From an uncultured Polynucleobacter sp. (GTDB lineage Bacteria > Pseudomonadota > Gammaproteobacteria > Burkholderiales > Burkholderiaceae), in the NCBI GenBank assembly GCA_937996825.1, contig CALKUJ010000375.1, positions 1 to 19,182 of the forward strand: a stretch of 19,182 bases of DNA, given 5' to 3'. Shown here piece after piece: positions 1-7,996 of the stretch. The position numbers were made by a program, and so were the translations under genes. Every line of letters begins with the position of its first letter. Position 1 is the first letter of the stretch. The notes beneath the pieces are model-generated. The model saw nothing but the letters and a program-made list of their open reading frames with translations. It ran no database searches and was not told the DNA's origin.

Positions 1-142
1 TGGACGAACTTAGGACGCCTCCGTCAAGTGCACCATAAATCGTGATGTTGTTTTGTGATTCTGTTGGGGTTGTTGTTTGCGCTTGTGCAGCACCAGTGCA
101 GCACATTACGGCCGCAGCCAAAAGGGTCAGTTGTTTGTTCAT
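1..142 (-). CDS. Gram-negative general porin, N-terminal fragment (runs off left edge)
   Basis: Only the first 47 codons are in the window. I translated them by hand because the open frame is cut by the window edge. The start is the ATG at 140-142, preceded on the minus strand by GAGGAGA about 5 nt away, a good ribosome-binding site. Residues 1-21 form a typical signal peptide: MNKQ, then a hydrophobic stretch, then AAQA as a probable signal peptidase I site. The mature start soon reaches ITIYGALDGGV, which closely resembles the first beta-strand of the porin family common in Burkholderiales (often written SSVTLYGxxDxG). Such proteins form trimeric outer-membrane channels for small hydrophilic solutes. 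It is transcribed in the same direction as the catabolic operon that ends at 331, but 188 bp separate them and it has its own upstream repeats. The fold assignment rests on the N-terminus only; specificity cannot be inferred. Confidence 0.75.
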   Translation of the reverse strand, partial: MNKQLTLLAAAVMCCTGAAQAQTTTPTESQNNITIYGALDGGVLSSS

Positions 143-247
143 GAAGTCTCCTCGTTAAATGAAGTGGATGAAAGCCAAGTGCACATTCAAAAGATGGATA
201 TGCATGGAATTTCAAACGCGATTCTTCTTGAATTGCTCCAACTTAAT

Positions 248-290
248 TTATCAATTAACGACATGCATTTACCAAGTAACGACAATGCAT
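248..290. repeat. Tandem 21/22-bp direct repeat upstream of the porin gene
   Basis: Two adjacent units lie at 248-268 and 269-290. Each contains CAA(T/G)TAACGAC followed by ATGCAT. They differ at two positions, and the second has one extra A before ATGCAT. The repeats lie about 105-150 bp upstream of the porin start codon. A further ATGCAT sits at 200-205. A period of 21-22 bp, about two helical turns, suits binding of two regulator copies on the same DNA face. A binding role is inference. Confidence 0.6.
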
Positions 291-330
291 ATTGATTCAC
301 GGGATAACCCTGTGGCCGCTCGTTGTCGTG

Positions 331-1356
331 TCAAAACGACGACTTGTAGCGCATTGCACACTGCCAACCAATGTCAGCTAGCGGTTGTGCTTTACGGCCT
401 GTTTCGACCGCATCAGGCGAGTTGGCATTGCCATCGTGCGCACGCTGTGCGATGCCATGAAGAATGGCTGCCATGCGAAACAGGTTGTAGGCCATGTAAA
501 AGTCCCAGTGCGCGATGTGGTCGCGTCCCGTCAATTGCACATACTGGCGCACATATGCTTGCTCGGTGGGTAAACCGAGATTGACCAAATCTAGTCCTGC
601 AATGCCTCGCCACAAGGTAGGTTGCACATGCCAACTCATGCACTGATAAGACAAATCGGCCAATGGGTGACCCAAGGTCGACAACTCCCAATCCAACACA
701 CCGATCACGCGTGGCTGTGTGGGATGAAAGACCAAATTGTCCAAACGGTAGTCACCATGAACAATCGATGTTTCTTCGGCTGCGGGTATGTGCTGTGGTA
801 ACCATTCCATCAATCGCACCAACGACTCGCCCAAGGGCAAAGTAGACGCACGGCATTGCTTAGACCAACGGTCTATTTGCCGCTGAAAATAATTGTTTGG
901 CTTACCAAAAGTTTCTAAGCCCACGCGTGTGTAATCCACACGGTGCAGAGCGGCGAGTACGCGACACATTTCTGCATAAATTTCGCCACGTTCAGAAGTG
1001 CTCATTCCTGGCAGTGATTGATCCATGATCACACGACCTTGCAAGAACTCCATGACGTAAAACGGTGTCCCCAGCAAACTGCTGTCGTCACAGTAATCCA
1101 ACATGCGTGGCACGGGCACATCTGAATCTTGCAAGGCTTTCATCACGCGGTATTCACGGTCTACCGCATGTGCCCCCACTAACAATTGCCCGGGGGGTTG
1201 TTTGCGCAACACAAACTGTGTCGTGCCAGATTGAATGCAGTAAGTGGGGTTCGACTGTCCTCCTGAAAGGGTCGACATGGTCAAAGGTTGCGTGCCGCAT
1301 AAGCCCTTTTCTTGCAGATAAGCATGCAAAGCGTTGTGATCTAAAACCTGCGTCAT
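331..1356 (-). CDS. APH-fold kinase, ACAD10/11-associated (LvaA-like) phosphotransferase
   Basis: This 341-aa protein has the aminoglycoside-phosphotransferase/choline-kinase fold. Visible elements are a nucleotide-binding SGGQSNPTY loop at 31-39, the likely ATP-contacting lysine K52 in FVLRK, the catalytic loop HGDYRLDN at 200-207 (D202 as base), and DWE at 222-224 as the Mg-binding motif. Members that sit beside acyl-CoA dehydrogenases match the N-terminal kinase half of ACAD10/ACAD11 and bacterial LvaA, which phosphorylate the 4-hydroxyl of hydroxyacyl-CoA esters rather than antibiotics. Its ATG overlaps the TGA of the upstream SDR gene by 4 bp (ATGA), so the two are probably translationally coupled. 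It is the last gene of the long minus-strand operon; no convincing intrinsic terminator follows. The fold is clear. The hydroxyacyl-CoA substrate is inferred from neighbours and family. Confidence 0.85.
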   Translation of the reverse strand: MTQVLDHNALHAYLQEKGLCGTQPLTMSTLSGGQSNPTYCIQSGTTQFVLRKQPPGQLLVGAHAVDREYRVMKALQDSDVPVPRMLDYCDDSSLLGTPFYVMEFLQGRVIMDQSLPGMSTSERGEIYAEMCRVLAALHRVDYTRVGLETFGKPNNYFQRQIDRWSKQCRASTLPLGESLVRLMEWLPQHIPAAEETSIVHGDYRLDNLVFHPTQPRVIGVLDWELSTLGHPLADLSYQCMSWHVQPTLWRGIAGLDLVNLGLPTEQAYVRQYVQLTGRDHIAHWDFYMAYNLFRMAAILHGIAQRAHDGNANSPDAVETGRKAQPLADIGWQCAMRYKSSF

Positions 1357-2138
1357 AACGTGCTCACCAAATGTCCACCATCGACCGCCACAGTTGCCCC
1401 AGACATCGCAGCGCTTGCTTGTGAGGCCAATAACAACAACGGTCCATCGAGATCACTCAACGCATTGAAACGTTTGCTGGGGATGCGTGAACGCAATTTT
1501 TCACCCTGGGTGCTTGTCAAAAAATCACGGTTCAAGTCCGTGATCACATAACCTGGCAACAAAGCATTGACTCGAATTTGGTGGCGCGCTAACTCAAGTG
1601 CGAGTGCTTTGGTCGTTTGAATCACGCCGGCCTTTGAGATGGCATAAGGCGCAACGCCACCCGCCACACGCTCGCCCAAAATAGATGCAACGTTGACGAT
1701 GTTGCCGCTTTTCTTGCACGCCACCATGTGGCGCGCCGCCTCGGTGGCAACCAGCCAGCAGCCTTTGAGATTTGTATCGATCACCGTGTTGTAATCGTCG
1801 GGCGTTTGATCTAACGCGGCCTTACCCACCGTCACACCCGCATTGTTGATCACCACATCGGGTACGCCCCCATGATTCGCGAGGTCTAAAAAAGCTTGGC
1901 GCACACTGACAGGATCACTCACATCCATGGCAAAGGCTTGGGCCTGAGCACCTTCTGCATGTAGTTTGTCCACAAGCGTTTGCAACTTGTCGACACGGCG
2001 TGCTGCCACAACCAAATCGGCGCCTGCTCTGGCAAGTAGCCATGCGAAGTGGTGCCCCAAACCACTGGATGCACCAGTCACCAGAACCCGTTTGCCTTGT
2101 AGGCTAAACAGAGAAGATAAAAAATCTGCACCCATCAT
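1353..2138 (-). CDS. SDR family NAD(P)-dependent oxidoreductase (LvaD-like position)
   Basis: This 261-aa classical short-chain dehydrogenase/reductase shows the Rossmann cofactor motif TGASSGLG at 21-28, NNAG at 98-101, and the catalytic set S152, Y165 and K169 (YAISK). It ends near AMSGATVAVDGGHLVSTL, a usual C-terminal pattern for 250-260-aa SDRs. An arginine-rich stretch (AARR, 45-48) after the second beta-strand hints at NADP preference, which is inference. The start overlaps the stop of the acyl-CoA dehydrogenase gene by 4 bp, and the stop overlaps the start of the kinase gene by 4 bp, locking the three genes into one translational unit. A likely role is oxidation or reduction of a hydroxy- or ketoacyl-CoA. 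Two consecutive ATGs (2138 and 2135) make the exact start ambiguous by one residue. Confidence 0.88.
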   Translation of the reverse strand: MMGADFLSSLFSLQGKRVLVTGASSGLGHHFAWLLARAGADLVVAARRVDKLQTLVDKLHAEGAQAQAFAMDVSDPVSVRQAFLDLANHGGVPDVVINNAGVTVGKAALDQTPDDYNTVIDTNLKGCWLVATEAARHMVACKKSGNIVNVASILGERVAGGVAPYAISKAGVIQTTKALALELARHQIRVNALLPGYVITDLNRDFLTSTQGEKLRSRIPSKRFNALSDLDGPLLLLASQASAAMSGATVAVDGGHLVSTL

Positions 2139-3310
2139 GCTGCGGCTTCCTCGTGCATTTGCACAAGCTTGCGTGCCATGCTCCAGCGGTGCACTTCACT
2201 GGGGCCGTCATAAATACGGAAAGCACGCATGTCCATGAAAATGCGCATCACATCTTGTTCATCGGTGACACCTTGCCCACCCAAAATTTGGACACAGCGA
2301 TCGACCACGCGCCATTCAGCTTCCGAACAAACCACTTTGGCACGGCTGCTCTCAAAGTTGCACTTGTGCCCTTGATCTAGCAACCAAGCGGTGTGCCAAA
2401 TGTGCAAACGCGCGGTGTGCAGATCCATGTCGTTGTCAGCCAGCATGTAGCCAATCCCTTCATGCGTGACCAGCGATTGACCAAACGCCTTGCGCTGGCT
2501 GGCATACGTCACAGCAATGTCGTGCGCCCGCCTGGCCTGCCCCAACCAGCGCATGCAGTGCGTCAGGCGTGCCGGAGCCAGACGCACCTGCGCGTAACGA
2601 AAGCCCTTCCCGACTTCGCCAAGTACATCACTTGCAGGTACGCGCAGATGGTCAAAACGCAGCACGCCATGTCCACCGGTAAAACAACGATCCATCGCGT
2701 CCATATTGCGCTCCAACACAATGCCGTCGCGTGCCATGTCGCTCAGAAACATGGTGGCTGAACCATCTTCCATACGCGCCATGATGATGGCGTACGTTGC
2801 GCCCTCGGCGCCCGTGATAAACCATTTGTGACCATTGATCACGTAATCATCACCGTCGCGCACAGCCGTTGTCTGCAACATGGAGGGATCAGCCCCTGCA
2901 CCTGGGCTCGGCTCGGTCATAGCAAAACAAGATCGCGTATGCCCTTGAATCTGTGGGCGCAACCAGCGTTCTTTTTGTGCTGGCGTGGCCACTTCTTCCA
3001 TCAGATGGATATTGCCTTCATCGGGTGCGTGGATATTTAACGCTGTGGGGCCAAGCCAAGAGTACCCCGCCTCCTCGAAGACAACAGCCTTAGCAGTGTG
3101 GCTCAAGCCCATGCCACCCATCTCTTTGGACGCATGAGGCGTTAACAAACCTTCATCACGAGCCAAACCAATCAGCTCTTGGCGCAAGGCCTCATCCGGT
3201 CCGTGTCCAGACTGTCTTGCATCGCGTTCAAGCGGAATAATTTTTTTTGCAATGAAATGGCGGGTGCGCGCTTGCAGCTCCAACAATTCAGAAGAAAGCT
3301 CGAAGTTCAT
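2135..3310 (-). CDS. Acyl-CoA dehydrogenase, ACAD10/11-like (LvaC-like)
   Basis: This 391-aa flavoprotein has the full-length acyl-CoA dehydrogenase fold. It carries the FAD/substrate motif FAMTEP at 129-134, the middle-domain segment INGHKWFITGA at 158-168, and the C-terminal helical domain with QRKAFGQ and QILGGQG. In ordinary acyl-CoA dehydrogenases such as MCAD the catalytic base is the Glu of a YEGT motif. Here the equivalent is IYDGPSEVHR (366-375), with D368 in place of Glu. The GP(S/D)EVH form is, as I recall, typical of ACAD10/11-type enzymes, which act with a neighbouring kinase on 4-hydroxyacyl-CoA through a phosphorylated intermediate. This fits the adjacent APH kinase. The start has AAAGG about 8 nt upstream, and an 11-bp gap separates it from the previous SDR gene. 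Family membership is firm; the unusual chemistry is inference. Confidence 0.9.
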   Translation of the reverse strand: MNFELSSELLELQARTRHFIAKKIIPLERDARQSGHGPDEALRQELIGLARDEGLLTPHASKEMGGMGLSHTAKAVVFEEAGYSWLGPTALNIHAPDEGNIHLMEEVATPAQKERWLRPQIQGHTRSCFAMTEPSPGAGADPSMLQTTAVRDGDDYVINGHKWFITGAEGATYAIIMARMEDGSATMFLSDMARDGIVLERNMDAMDRCFTGGHGVLRFDHLRVPASDVLGEVGKGFRYAQVRLAPARLTHCMRWLGQARRAHDIAVTYASQRKAFGQSLVTHEGIGYMLADNDMDLHTARLHIWHTAWLLDQGHKCNFESSRAKVVCSEAEWRVVDRCVQILGGQGVTDEQDVMRIFMDMRAFRIYDGPSEVHRWSMARKLVQMHEEAAA

Positions 3311-3321
3311 AAAACTACCTT

Positions 3322-4260
3322 TTAAGAATGGAACGCATCAGGCGCACGTAACGCAGCGCGTAACAGTACCCCCATGTCAGGTTGCGCTACAAATGGATCA
3401 GGTGGGTTGTTTTGGCTAAGAATGGCCTCCATGCGGTCGGCCACATGCTGCAATTTGTCAGGATGCGTGAACACATAAAACTTCTTACTGCTCAGCGCAT
3501 CAAACACTTGACTCGCGACTTCGGCCGCAGACAAGGTACCGTTGGTGACTGCCTTTTCCATCATGACGCGACCTATCAGCTGACTCTTGGTCAAACTTTG
3601 CACAGGTCCATCGTCAGTGCGTGCACTTTGATGAATACCTGTCGGCACAAAGAATGGGCACACCACGCTGGCAGTGACCTGATCGGTCACAAGGCGTAAA
3701 TCGTTGAATAAAGTTTCGCTCAACGCCACCACCGCGTGTTTGCTGACACAGTACGCACTCAAATTAGCCGGGGCAACCAAGCCTGCCATGCTGGCCGTGT
3801 TGATGATGTGACCGTGCCACGAAGCGTCGTTCTCCGCCGCACGCAACATCAATGGCGTGAAAGCACGGATGCCATGAATAACACCCCATAAGTTCACACC
3901 CAACACCCATTCCCAATCGGCTGAGCTGCACTCCCACACCAGCCCCTGCGTTGCCACACCCGCGTTATTGAAAACCACATGCGGTGCACCAAAACGCTCA
4001 AATACAGCGGCAGCAAGTGCATCCATCTCTGTGGCGCTGGCAACGTTGACTTTGCGTGCCATGACAGTGCAACCTAGGGTCTGTACTTCTGCAGCACACG
4101 CGTCCAACGATGCTTGATGAACATCCACCAGTACCAGTTGCATGCCGTGCCTAGCAGCGATACGTGCAAATTCCAGCCCTATGCCAGAACCTGCACCAGT
4201 GATGACCGCGGTTTTGCCACGTAGTCCTGCGGCGTTAGATGGATAGCTTGATGTTTCCAT
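3322..4260 (-). CDS. SDR family NAD(P)-dependent oxidoreductase
   Basis: This 312-aa short-chain dehydrogenase has TGAGSGIG at 21-28, NNAG at 98-101, and the catalytic S157, Y170 and K174 (YCVSK). It is longer than a minimal SDR. The extra length is a C-terminal tail after residue about 240 (SAAEVASQVFDALSSKKFYVFTH region), a form often seen in SDRs of acyl or alcohol catabolism. The frame stays open 40 codons further upstream, but that extension would overlap the end of the thiolase gene. METSS at 4260 gives a 28-bp gap and begins just before the Rossmann fold, so I chose it. No strong Shine-Dalgarno is visible there, so translation may depend on coupling to the thiolase gene. Substrate unknown; a hydroxyacyl-CoA or alcohol is likely from context. 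Confidence 0.85.
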   Translation of the reverse strand: METSSYPSNAAGLRGKTAVITGAGSGIGLEFARIAARHGMQLVLVDVHQASLDACAAEVQTLGCTVMARKVNVASATEMDALAAAVFERFGAPHVVFNNAGVATQGLVWECSSADWEWVLGVNLWGVIHGIRAFTPLMLRAAENDASWHGHIINTASMAGLVAPANLSAYCVSKHAVVALSETLFNDLRLVTDQVTASVVCPFFVPTGIHQSARTDDGPVQSLTKSQLIGRVMMEKAVTNGTLSAAEVASQVFDALSSKKFYVFTHPDKLQHVADRMEAILSQNNPPDPFVAQPDMGVLLRAALRAPDAFHS

Positions 4261-4288
4261 GTCACATGGGCTTTCTATTTGGAGGAAC

Positions 4289-5473
4289 TTAACAGCGTTC
4301 AAAAATAGCAGCGATGCCCTGACCACCACCAATACACATGGTGACCAAAGCGTACTTGCCGTTGATGCGTTGTAGTTCATGCAAAGCCTTGACGGTAATC
4401 AAGGCCCCCGTTGCGCCGACAGGATGACCCAACGAAATACCAGAACCGTTGGGGTTGACTTTGGCAGGGTCCAGGCCCAGCTCTTTGCTCACCGCACAGG
4501 CTTGTGCAGCAAAGGCTTCGTTGGCTTCAATCACGTCCATGTCGTTGGTGGTCAGACCTGCCTTTTGCAAAGCGAGGCGAGAGGCCGACACAGGGCCCAT
4601 GCCCATGATTTTTGGATCGAGGCCGGTGTGGGCATACGACACCAAACGTGCCAGTGGTTTGGCGCCACGTGCTTGTGCTGTTTTGGCTTCCATCAACACC
4701 ACGGCGGCAGCCGCGTCGTTGATGCCCGATGCGTTACCCGCAGTGACCGTGCCGTTTTCTTTGACGAACACAGGCTTCAACTTGGCCATGTCTTCCATCT
4801 TGCAGTTGGGGCGGAAGTGCTCGTCGGTGGCGTAGGCCACGTCGCCTTTTTTGCTCTTGAGCATCACAGGCACGATTTGGTCTTTGAAGTAGCCAGCCTC
4901 AGTGGCGCGTTGGGCACGGTTGTGGCTTTCAACCGCTGCTGCATCTTGCATGTCGCGGGTGATGCCAAATTTGGCCGCCACGTTTTCAGCGGTCACACCC
5001 ATGTGGATGTTGTGAAAAGGATCGTGCAAGGCGCCAATCATCATGTCCACCATCTTGGTGTCACCCATGCGTGCGCCCCAACGGCTGGTGAGGCTCGCGT
5101 AGGGTGCACGGCTCATGCACTCGGCACCGGCGCCAATGGCGACATCTGCATCGCCCAACAAAATAGCTTGGCTGGCAGACACGATGGCTTGCAGGCCCGA
5201 ACCGCACAAACGGTTCACGTTAAAAGCAGGCGTGCCTTCGGCGCAACCGCCGTTGATGGCAGCCACGCGTGACAAGTACATGTCTTTGGGCTCGGTGTTC
5301 ACCACATGGCCAAACACCACATGGCCCACATCTTTGCCTTCTACGTGGGCACGGGCCAGCGATTCGCGCACCACAATGGCCCCAAGCTCGGTAGGCGGGA
5401 TGTCTTTGAGACTTCCACCAAAGGTACCAATAGCCGTGCGCACTGCGCTGACGACAACAACTTCTTTAGACAT
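4289..5473 (-). CDS. bktB: Beta-ketothiolase / acetyl-CoA C-acyltransferase, BktB-like
   Basis: This 394-aa thiolase cleaves 3-ketoacyl-CoA with CoA to acetyl-CoA and a shortened acyl-CoA, or condenses in reverse. The nucleophilic cysteine lies in NRLCGSG (C90). The catalytic histidine is in GHPVGATGA (H350) and the second cysteine in MCIGGGQG (C380). From memory the sequence tracks Cupriavidus necator BktB closely throughout, including EVVVVSAVRTAIGTFGGSLK at the start and the GALHDPFHNIHMGVTAENVA stretch. BktB accepts C4-C6 and longer beta-ketoacyl-CoA, unlike narrow PhaA. Two in-frame ATGs lie at 5479 and 5473. AGGAG is only 2 nt from the first but 8 nt from the second, and the second matches the BktB N-terminus, so I chose 5473. 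Inside this operon it most likely serves catabolic thiolysis rather than polyhydroxyalkanoate synthesis. Confidence 0.9.
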   Translation of the reverse strand: MSKEVVVVSAVRTAIGTFGGSLKDIPPTELGAIVVRESLARAHVEGKDVGHVVFGHVVNTEPKDMYLSRVAAINGGCAEGTPAFNVNRLCGSGLQAIVSASQAILLGDADVAIGAGAECMSRAPYASLTSRWGARMGDTKMVDMMIGALHDPFHNIHMGVTAENVAAKFGITRDMQDAAAVESHNRAQRATEAGYFKDQIVPVMLKSKKGDVAYATDEHFRPNCKMEDMAKLKPVFVKENGTVTAGNASGINDAAAAVVLMEAKTAQARGAKPLARLVSYAHTGLDPKIMGMGPVSASRLALQKAGLTTNDMDVIEANEAFAAQACAVSKELGLDPAKVNPNGSGISLGHPVGATGALITVKALHELQRINGKYALVTMCIGGGQGIAAIFERC

Positions 5474-5535
5474 ATCCATGACTCCTGATAAAAAATAAAA
5501 TAAGACGATCTAGCTTGTGTTGCGCTAAGCGCTCA

Positions 5536-7329
5536 TCAATAGGCATCCAGCGGCATGCTGTTCACGGCATCGTTGCCGTTGATCAAGGCATGCAGTTGCC
5601 CATGAGTGCGAGGCAAGATGTGGTCTGCATAGACTCTGGCCGTCAAAATTTTGGCTTTCATGAACTGAGGGTCAGTGCCATCATTTTGCAACTTGTCGGC
5701 CAGCAACAAAGAACGCGCAAGCTGCCATCCCACCATCAAGTTTCCAGTCAACATCAAATACGGCACACTGCCGGCGTAGACTGCATTGATGTCTGTTTTG
5801 TGATGCATCACGATGTAATTCACAGCCTCAAGAAAATCATGACGCGCCCTCGCCAATTGCTTGGCCATGGTTTGCGCATGGTGATTTCCACAACGCATCA
5901 ATGCCTGTTCCGTTTGCTCGATTTGCTCCGCCATCGACATGGCGAACTGCCCCGCATCCCGCGCGGTCTTGCGACCGACTAGGTCATTGGCTTGAATCGC
6001 AGTGGTGCCTTCATAGATCGGAAGAATGCGCGCATCACGGTAGAACTGAGCGACACCTGTTTCTTCGATGAAGCCCATGCCCCCATGCACTTGCACCGCC
6101 AGACTAGTCACCTCCAAACTCATTTCCGTGCTGTAACCTTTGACCAACGGCACCATGAATTCGTAAAGCGCTTGATTCTCTTTGCGTGTTTCTGCGTCCA
6201 AATGGTGATGCGCGGTGTCATATGCGGCTGCAGCCACGCAGGCAAGTGCACGACATCCTTCGGTCAAAGTACGCATGGTCATGAGCATGCGTTTGACATC
6301 GGGGTGATGAATAATGGGCACGGCGGTGCTGAGTGAGCCATCAACCGGACGACTTTGCACACGATCGTGGGCGTATTGAACGGCTTTTTGATAAGCCCTT
6401 TCAGCCAGCCCGATGCCTTGCATGCCCACTTGGTATCTGGCTGCGTTCATCATGACAAACATGTATTCCAAACCACGGTTTTCTTCGCCCACCAAATAGC
6501 CAATTGCGCCACCATGGTCACCGTATTGCAACACCGTGGTCGGGCTGGCATGGGTGCCCATCTTGTGTTCAATGCTGACGCAATGCACATCATTGCGTGC
6601 ACCTAACGTGCCGTCTGCATGGACCATAAATTTGGGCGCCACAAACAAGCTGATGCCCTTCACGCCTTCGGGTGCGCCCTTCACACGGGCCAGCACAAGG
6701 TGAACGATGTTTTCGGCCATGTCGTGCTCACCGTATGTGATGAAAATTTTGGTGCCGAAAATCTTATAGGTACCGTCAACTTGCGACTCTGCACGTGTGC
6801 GAATCAACGACAAGTCCGAACCCGCTTGTGGCTCCGTCAAATTCATGGTGCCGGTCCACTCGCCTTGAATCATGCGAGTCAGATAGATGTTTTTCAGCTC
6901 AGGCGAACCCGCTACCAATAAGGCGTCAATCGCACCATCGGTGAGCGACGGGCATTGGGCGAAGCTCAAATTGGCACTGCAAAGCATTTCTAAGCAAGCA
7001 CCGCCAATGGTTTTTGGCAAACCTTGACCTCCAAAGGCAGTTGGATGCTCCAAGCCTTGCCAACCACCAGCCACAAACTGTACGAACGCCTCTTTGAATC
7101 CTGGCGGAGGAGTAACTTGACCTGCGTGGTATTGCGCGGGGTGTTTGTCACCCACCGTGTTGAGTGGTGCCAACACATCTTGACTGAGTTTTGCGCATTC
7201 TTCGAGGATGGCCTGTGCCGTGTCAGCGCCTGCATCGGCGAATTCAGGTGTGCACGTTGCTAACTGATCAAGATCGACCAAGTGCTGGATGTTGAACATC
7301 AAATCTTTGATGGGAGCGATGTAACTCAT
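5536..7329 (-). CDS. Long-form acyl-CoA dehydrogenase with extra C-terminal domain (DmdC-like family)
   Basis: This 597-aa acyl-CoA dehydrogenase belongs to the long family of about 590-600 residues, with a short N-terminal extension domain (SYIAPIKDLMFNIQHL), the dehydrogenase core, and an additional C-terminal helical domain after about residue 460. It shows LTEPQAGSD at 164-172 and IYEGTTAIQ with catalytic E440, so it should be a normal FAD-dependent alpha,beta-dehydrogenase passing electrons to ETF. The family includes 3-methylthiopropionyl-CoA dehydrogenase (DmdC) and many enzymes of unknown chain preference. The N-terminus matches the family's usual MSYxAPxKDM start, which supports this ATG although no clear Shine-Dalgarno precedes it. 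It lies between the RBBP9-like hydrolase (75-bp gap) and bktB (62-bp gap). The substrate is not determinable from sequence. Confidence 0.9.
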   Translation of the reverse strand: MSYIAPIKDLMFNIQHLVDLDQLATCTPEFADAGADTAQAILEECAKLSQDVLAPLNTVGDKHPAQYHAGQVTPPPGFKEAFVQFVAGGWQGLEHPTAFGGQGLPKTIGGACLEMLCSANLSFAQCPSLTDGAIDALLVAGSPELKNIYLTRMIQGEWTGTMNLTEPQAGSDLSLIRTRAESQVDGTYKIFGTKIFITYGEHDMAENIVHLVLARVKGAPEGVKGISLFVAPKFMVHADGTLGARNDVHCVSIEHKMGTHASPTTVLQYGDHGGAIGYLVGEENRGLEYMFVMMNAARYQVGMQGIGLAERAYQKAVQYAHDRVQSRPVDGSLSTAVPIIHHPDVKRMLMTMRTLTEGCRALACVAAAAYDTAHHHLDAETRKENQALYEFMVPLVKGYSTEMSLEVTSLAVQVHGGMGFIEETGVAQFYRDARILPIYEGTTAIQANDLVGRKTARDAGQFAMSMAEQIEQTEQALMRCGNHHAQTMAKQLARARHDFLEAVNYIVMHHKTDINAVYAGSVPYLMLTGNLMVGWQLARSLLLADKLQNDGTDPQFMKAKILTARVYADHILPRTHGQLHALINGNDAVNSMPLDAY

Positions 7330-7404
7330 GAAAGTATCTTGTGAATGATTTAAGAAAGTGCTGATGTGGAATGGGTCGACTGAACTGTTTGCACAACAAA
7401 CTGG

Positions 7405-7980
7405 CTACTGCGACAGCCGTGCAATCAACGTTTGTGCCATCGGCCATTCGCCATAGCCAGAAGCAGGATTCAGATGCCCCACCTCGCCAAGGTCGATGGT
7501 TTCGCTACCCCAGTCTTGCGCCAATGCCCCGACACGGTCTTGTGCGCCCAGCGGATCGTTGGTGCTAGTGGCCACCAAGCTGCGAAAGGGCAACAGTTGA
7601 CGCGGCACAGGCAACCAACCGCCCGCCGCAAGCGCGGTAAGCGTTGGATAGCCTTCGGGCATGGGTTGCTCGAAGTCGGGAGGAGTGGCAAGCAATGCCC
7701 CCACCACGCGATGCGCATATTGGCTGACGTGCGCCCAATGCGCCACCATCACGCATCCGCCACTATGTGCCACCAGCACAACAGGTCCATCAATGGCCGA
7801 TATGGCAGCTTCAATTGCTTGCACACGCTTGTGACAGTAAAGGTCTTCGCGCCCCATCGGGGGCACTGTACAGACTTTGGGAAGTTTGTCTGCCAGCCCT
7901 GTTTGCCAGTGCGTGGCCACGTGATCACGCAGCCCAGGAATGATCAAGACCGTGGGAGATTCAGAAAAATTCATAGACAT
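7405..7980 (-). CDS. RBBP9/YdeN family serine hydrolase
   Basis: This 191-aa alpha/beta hydrolase belongs to the small RBBP9/YdeN group. It starts VLIIPGLRDHVATHWQTGL, typical of the family with its PG oxyanion loop. The nucleophile is S73 in VAHSGGC, the acid is probably D142 in TSTNDPLG, and the histidine is H169 in GEVGHLNPASGYGEWP. The spacing fits the catalytic triad, so it is probably active. The family has esterase-like activity, but physiological substrates are mostly unknown. In this operon a thioesterase, esterase or lactonase role is possible. It begins 16 bp after the DsbA-like gene and has a poor ribosome-binding site; a second in-frame ATG lies two codons in. Confidence 0.85.
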   Translation of the reverse strand: MSMNFSESPTVLIIPGLRDHVATHWQTGLADKLPKVCTVPPMGREDLYCHKRVQAIEAAISAIDGPVVLVAHSGGCVMVAHWAHVSQYAHRVVGALLATPPDFEQPMPEGYPTLTALAAGGWLPVPRQLLPFRSLVATSTNDPLGAQDRVGALAQDWGSETIDLGEVGHLNPASGYGEWPMAQTLIARLSQ

Positions 7981-7996
7981 GCTTAGAAATGTGGTC

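Noticed and set aside
300..345. Hairpins around the stop of the kinase gene (CAC-A-GGG with CCCGTG; GTCGT with ACGAC) as an operon terminator
   Set aside because: Short or bulged stems and no T-run on the minus strand. Not convincing as an intrinsic terminator.
331..1356. Antibiotic resistance (aminoglycoside phosphotransferase)
   Set aside because: The fold is shared, but the gene is translationally coupled to an acyl-CoA dehydrogenase and SDR. That context points to the metabolic ACAD-associated kinases.
4379..5272. 297-codon open frame on the plus strand, antisense to the thiolase gene
   Set aside because: It lies wholly inside the bktB gene, which has complete active-site motifs. The translated product is rich in His, Cys and Gly with no domain, typical of an antisense shadow.
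7432..7986. 184-codon plus-strand open frame opposite the RBBP9-like gene
   Set aside because: It is antisense to a gene with an intact catalytic triad, and its product has no recognisable pattern.
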